Source of the DNA: Pseudomonas sp.
GTDB lineage: Bacteria; Pseudomonadota; Gammaproteobacteria; Pseudomonadales; Pseudomonadaceae
Reading direction: 5' to 3'
Assembly (NCBI RefSeq): GCF_030683065.1
Contig: NZ_JAUXMX010000012.1
Coordinates: forward strand, 1 to 64,000
DNA: 64,000 nt
Position 1 is the first letter of the stretch; each line of letters opens with the position of its first letter. Below are positions 63,340 to 64,000 of this stretch, in pieces. Made by a program: the position numbers and the translations under genes. The notes under the pieces are model-generated. The model was not told the DNA's origin. It saw only the letters and a list, made by a program, of their open reading frames with translations, and did no database searches.

Positions 63340-64000
63340 TTAGACCTCGACCTGCGGCGGCCAGAATGCGCGAATGCCGGCGACGCCCTGAGCGCCAGCC
63401 TGCCATGCTTGCTCCAAGTGCTGCGGGCCGACCCCGCCCAGCAAATACACGGGCTGCTTGAAACTGCGCAGCATTTCAGCCGCCAGCTCCCAACCCAGCG
63501 CCGCTGCATCAGGATGGGTCTGGGTGATTTGCAGCGGCGACAGTGTGACGAAGTCCACCCCCAGTTGCGTGGCCATCGCCAGCTCCTCAGCCGTGTGGCA
63601 GGACGCCGCCAGCCAGCGTTCGGTCGGCAGCGGCCGCCCGCTGGCGGCCAGTTCGTGCAGTTGCCGGGACGTCAGGTGCCAGCCCGCCTCCGGAAAATCC
63701 CCCAGCCACGCCAGCGGCCCCTTGAGCATCAGCTGCGCCTTGCCCGCGCAGAGTCCTTGGATATCCAGCGCCAGGTCACGGTAATGGGCATCGAGCATGC
63801 CCGGCGCACGTAGCTGAATCAGCCGAATACCGCCGGCCAGGGCGGCACGTACACCCTGCAAGAGCGCCTGCGCAGTCAGCCCTTCGGGCGTGATCAGGTA
63901 ACGGTCAGGCAAGCGGGCAGCAGCGACAATCGGCTGGTTGGCCGCAGGGAATGGATACTCGAGCAACTGCTGCGCATTGACCCAGGCCAGCGGCTGGCCT
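63340..64000 (-). CDS. mutT: Nudix hydrolase/ThiE-like fusion protein, C-terminal part
   Basis: Truncated by the window end. The visible 219 residues are the C-terminal thiamine-phosphate-synthase-like domain (YLITPEGLTAQALLQGVRAAL, IRLIQLRAPGMLDAHYR, LSPLQITQTHPDAAALGWE, YLLGGVGPQHLEQAWQAGAQGVAGI). The reading frame runs on to the edge as GQPLAWVNAQQLLEYPFPA, the usual end of the N-terminal MutT Nudix domain in the Pseudomonas fusion. The protein probably removes oxidised nucleotides; the ThiE part may be catalytically altered. Its start is outside the window. Confidence 0.88.
   Translation of the reverse strand, partial: GQPLAWVNAQQLLEYPFPAANQPIVAAARLPDRYLITPEGLTAQALLQGVRAALAGGIRLIQLRAPGMLDAHYRDLALDIQGLCAGKAQLMLKGPLAWLGDFPEAGWHLTSRQLHELAASGRPLPTERWLAASCHTAEELAMATQLGVDFVTLSPLQITQTHPDAAALGWELAAEMLRSFKQPVYLLGGVGPQHLEQAWQAGAQGVAGIRAFWPPQVEV

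Overview
The window looks like a chromosomal segment of a Pseudomonas, probably of the P. aeruginosa lineage. It is GC-rich and carries a run of genes in an order I recall from PAO1 around PA4363-PA4400: argP, an arginine exporter, sodB, bifA, a GIDE-domain protein, lemA, the icmP imelysin cluster, a mexVW-like pump, inaA, groEL-groES, fxsA, a short-chain dehydrogenase, an MscS channel, yajQ, a response regulator with a broken GGDEF domain, panE, a sensor kinase and a mutT-thiE fusion. Synteny statements are from memory, not from a search.

Layout. 1-1380: an IS110-family element of the IS1111 type with subterminal inverted repeats and a 250-bp non-coding tail where a bridge RNA is expected. 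1515-5296: a yehZYXW-type osmoprotectant ABC operon. 5709-10452: three transporter-less periplasmic binding proteins, an AarF/UbiB-type kinase-like protein and a two-helix K+ channel. 10545-15196: sbcDC. 15270-17096: an Lrp/AsnC regulator divergent from a YjeH-type amino-acid transporter. 17215-19885: ndpA, a PPK2 polyphosphate kinase and a DUF4344 metallopeptidase in one operon. 19903-25208: mostly minus-strand metabolic genes (GST-like, GIY-YIG, phosphatidylcholine synthase, NTF2-like, coiled-coil membrane protein, SDR) plus a small plus-strand gene behind a consensus sigma-54 promoter. 25398-30275: argP/argO, sodB, bifA. 30303-37089: LemA and GIDE proteins, then the iron-linked imelysin lipoprotein cluster. 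37342-43371: a chemoreceptor with a sigma-28 promoter and an RND pump. 43530-44446: an InaA-type kinase-like gene with a small exported partner. 44997-47618: a group II intron with an RT-HNH protein, sitting between groEL and a strong terminator. 47781-55001: groESL, fxsA, hugZ, SDR, mscS, yajQ and the degenerate GGDEF regulator. 55017-58595: panE, sensor kinase and a PduO-type adenosyltransferase. 58720-64000: pseudouridine synthase, a second InaA-type gene with a methyltransferase behind a probable ColR box, colRS, and the 3' part of the Nudix/ThiE-like fusion.

Themes. Three proteins relate to cyclic di-GMP: BifA (GGDQF plus intact EAL), a receiver protein whose GGDEF motif reads DDNHF, and YajQ. 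Envelope stress and outer-membrane care recur (ColRS, InaA paralogues, MscS, MexVW, phosphatidylcholine synthase). Iron handling is suggested by icmP and its neighbours, HugZ and SodB. I saw no tRNA, rRNA, CRISPR array or prophage. The main unexplained items are the candidate bridge RNA, the RpoN-promoted 105-residue protein, the imelysin/di-haem/DUF1513 cluster, the LemA-GIDE-EF-hand pair and the intron that splits the groEL 3' UTR from a terminator.
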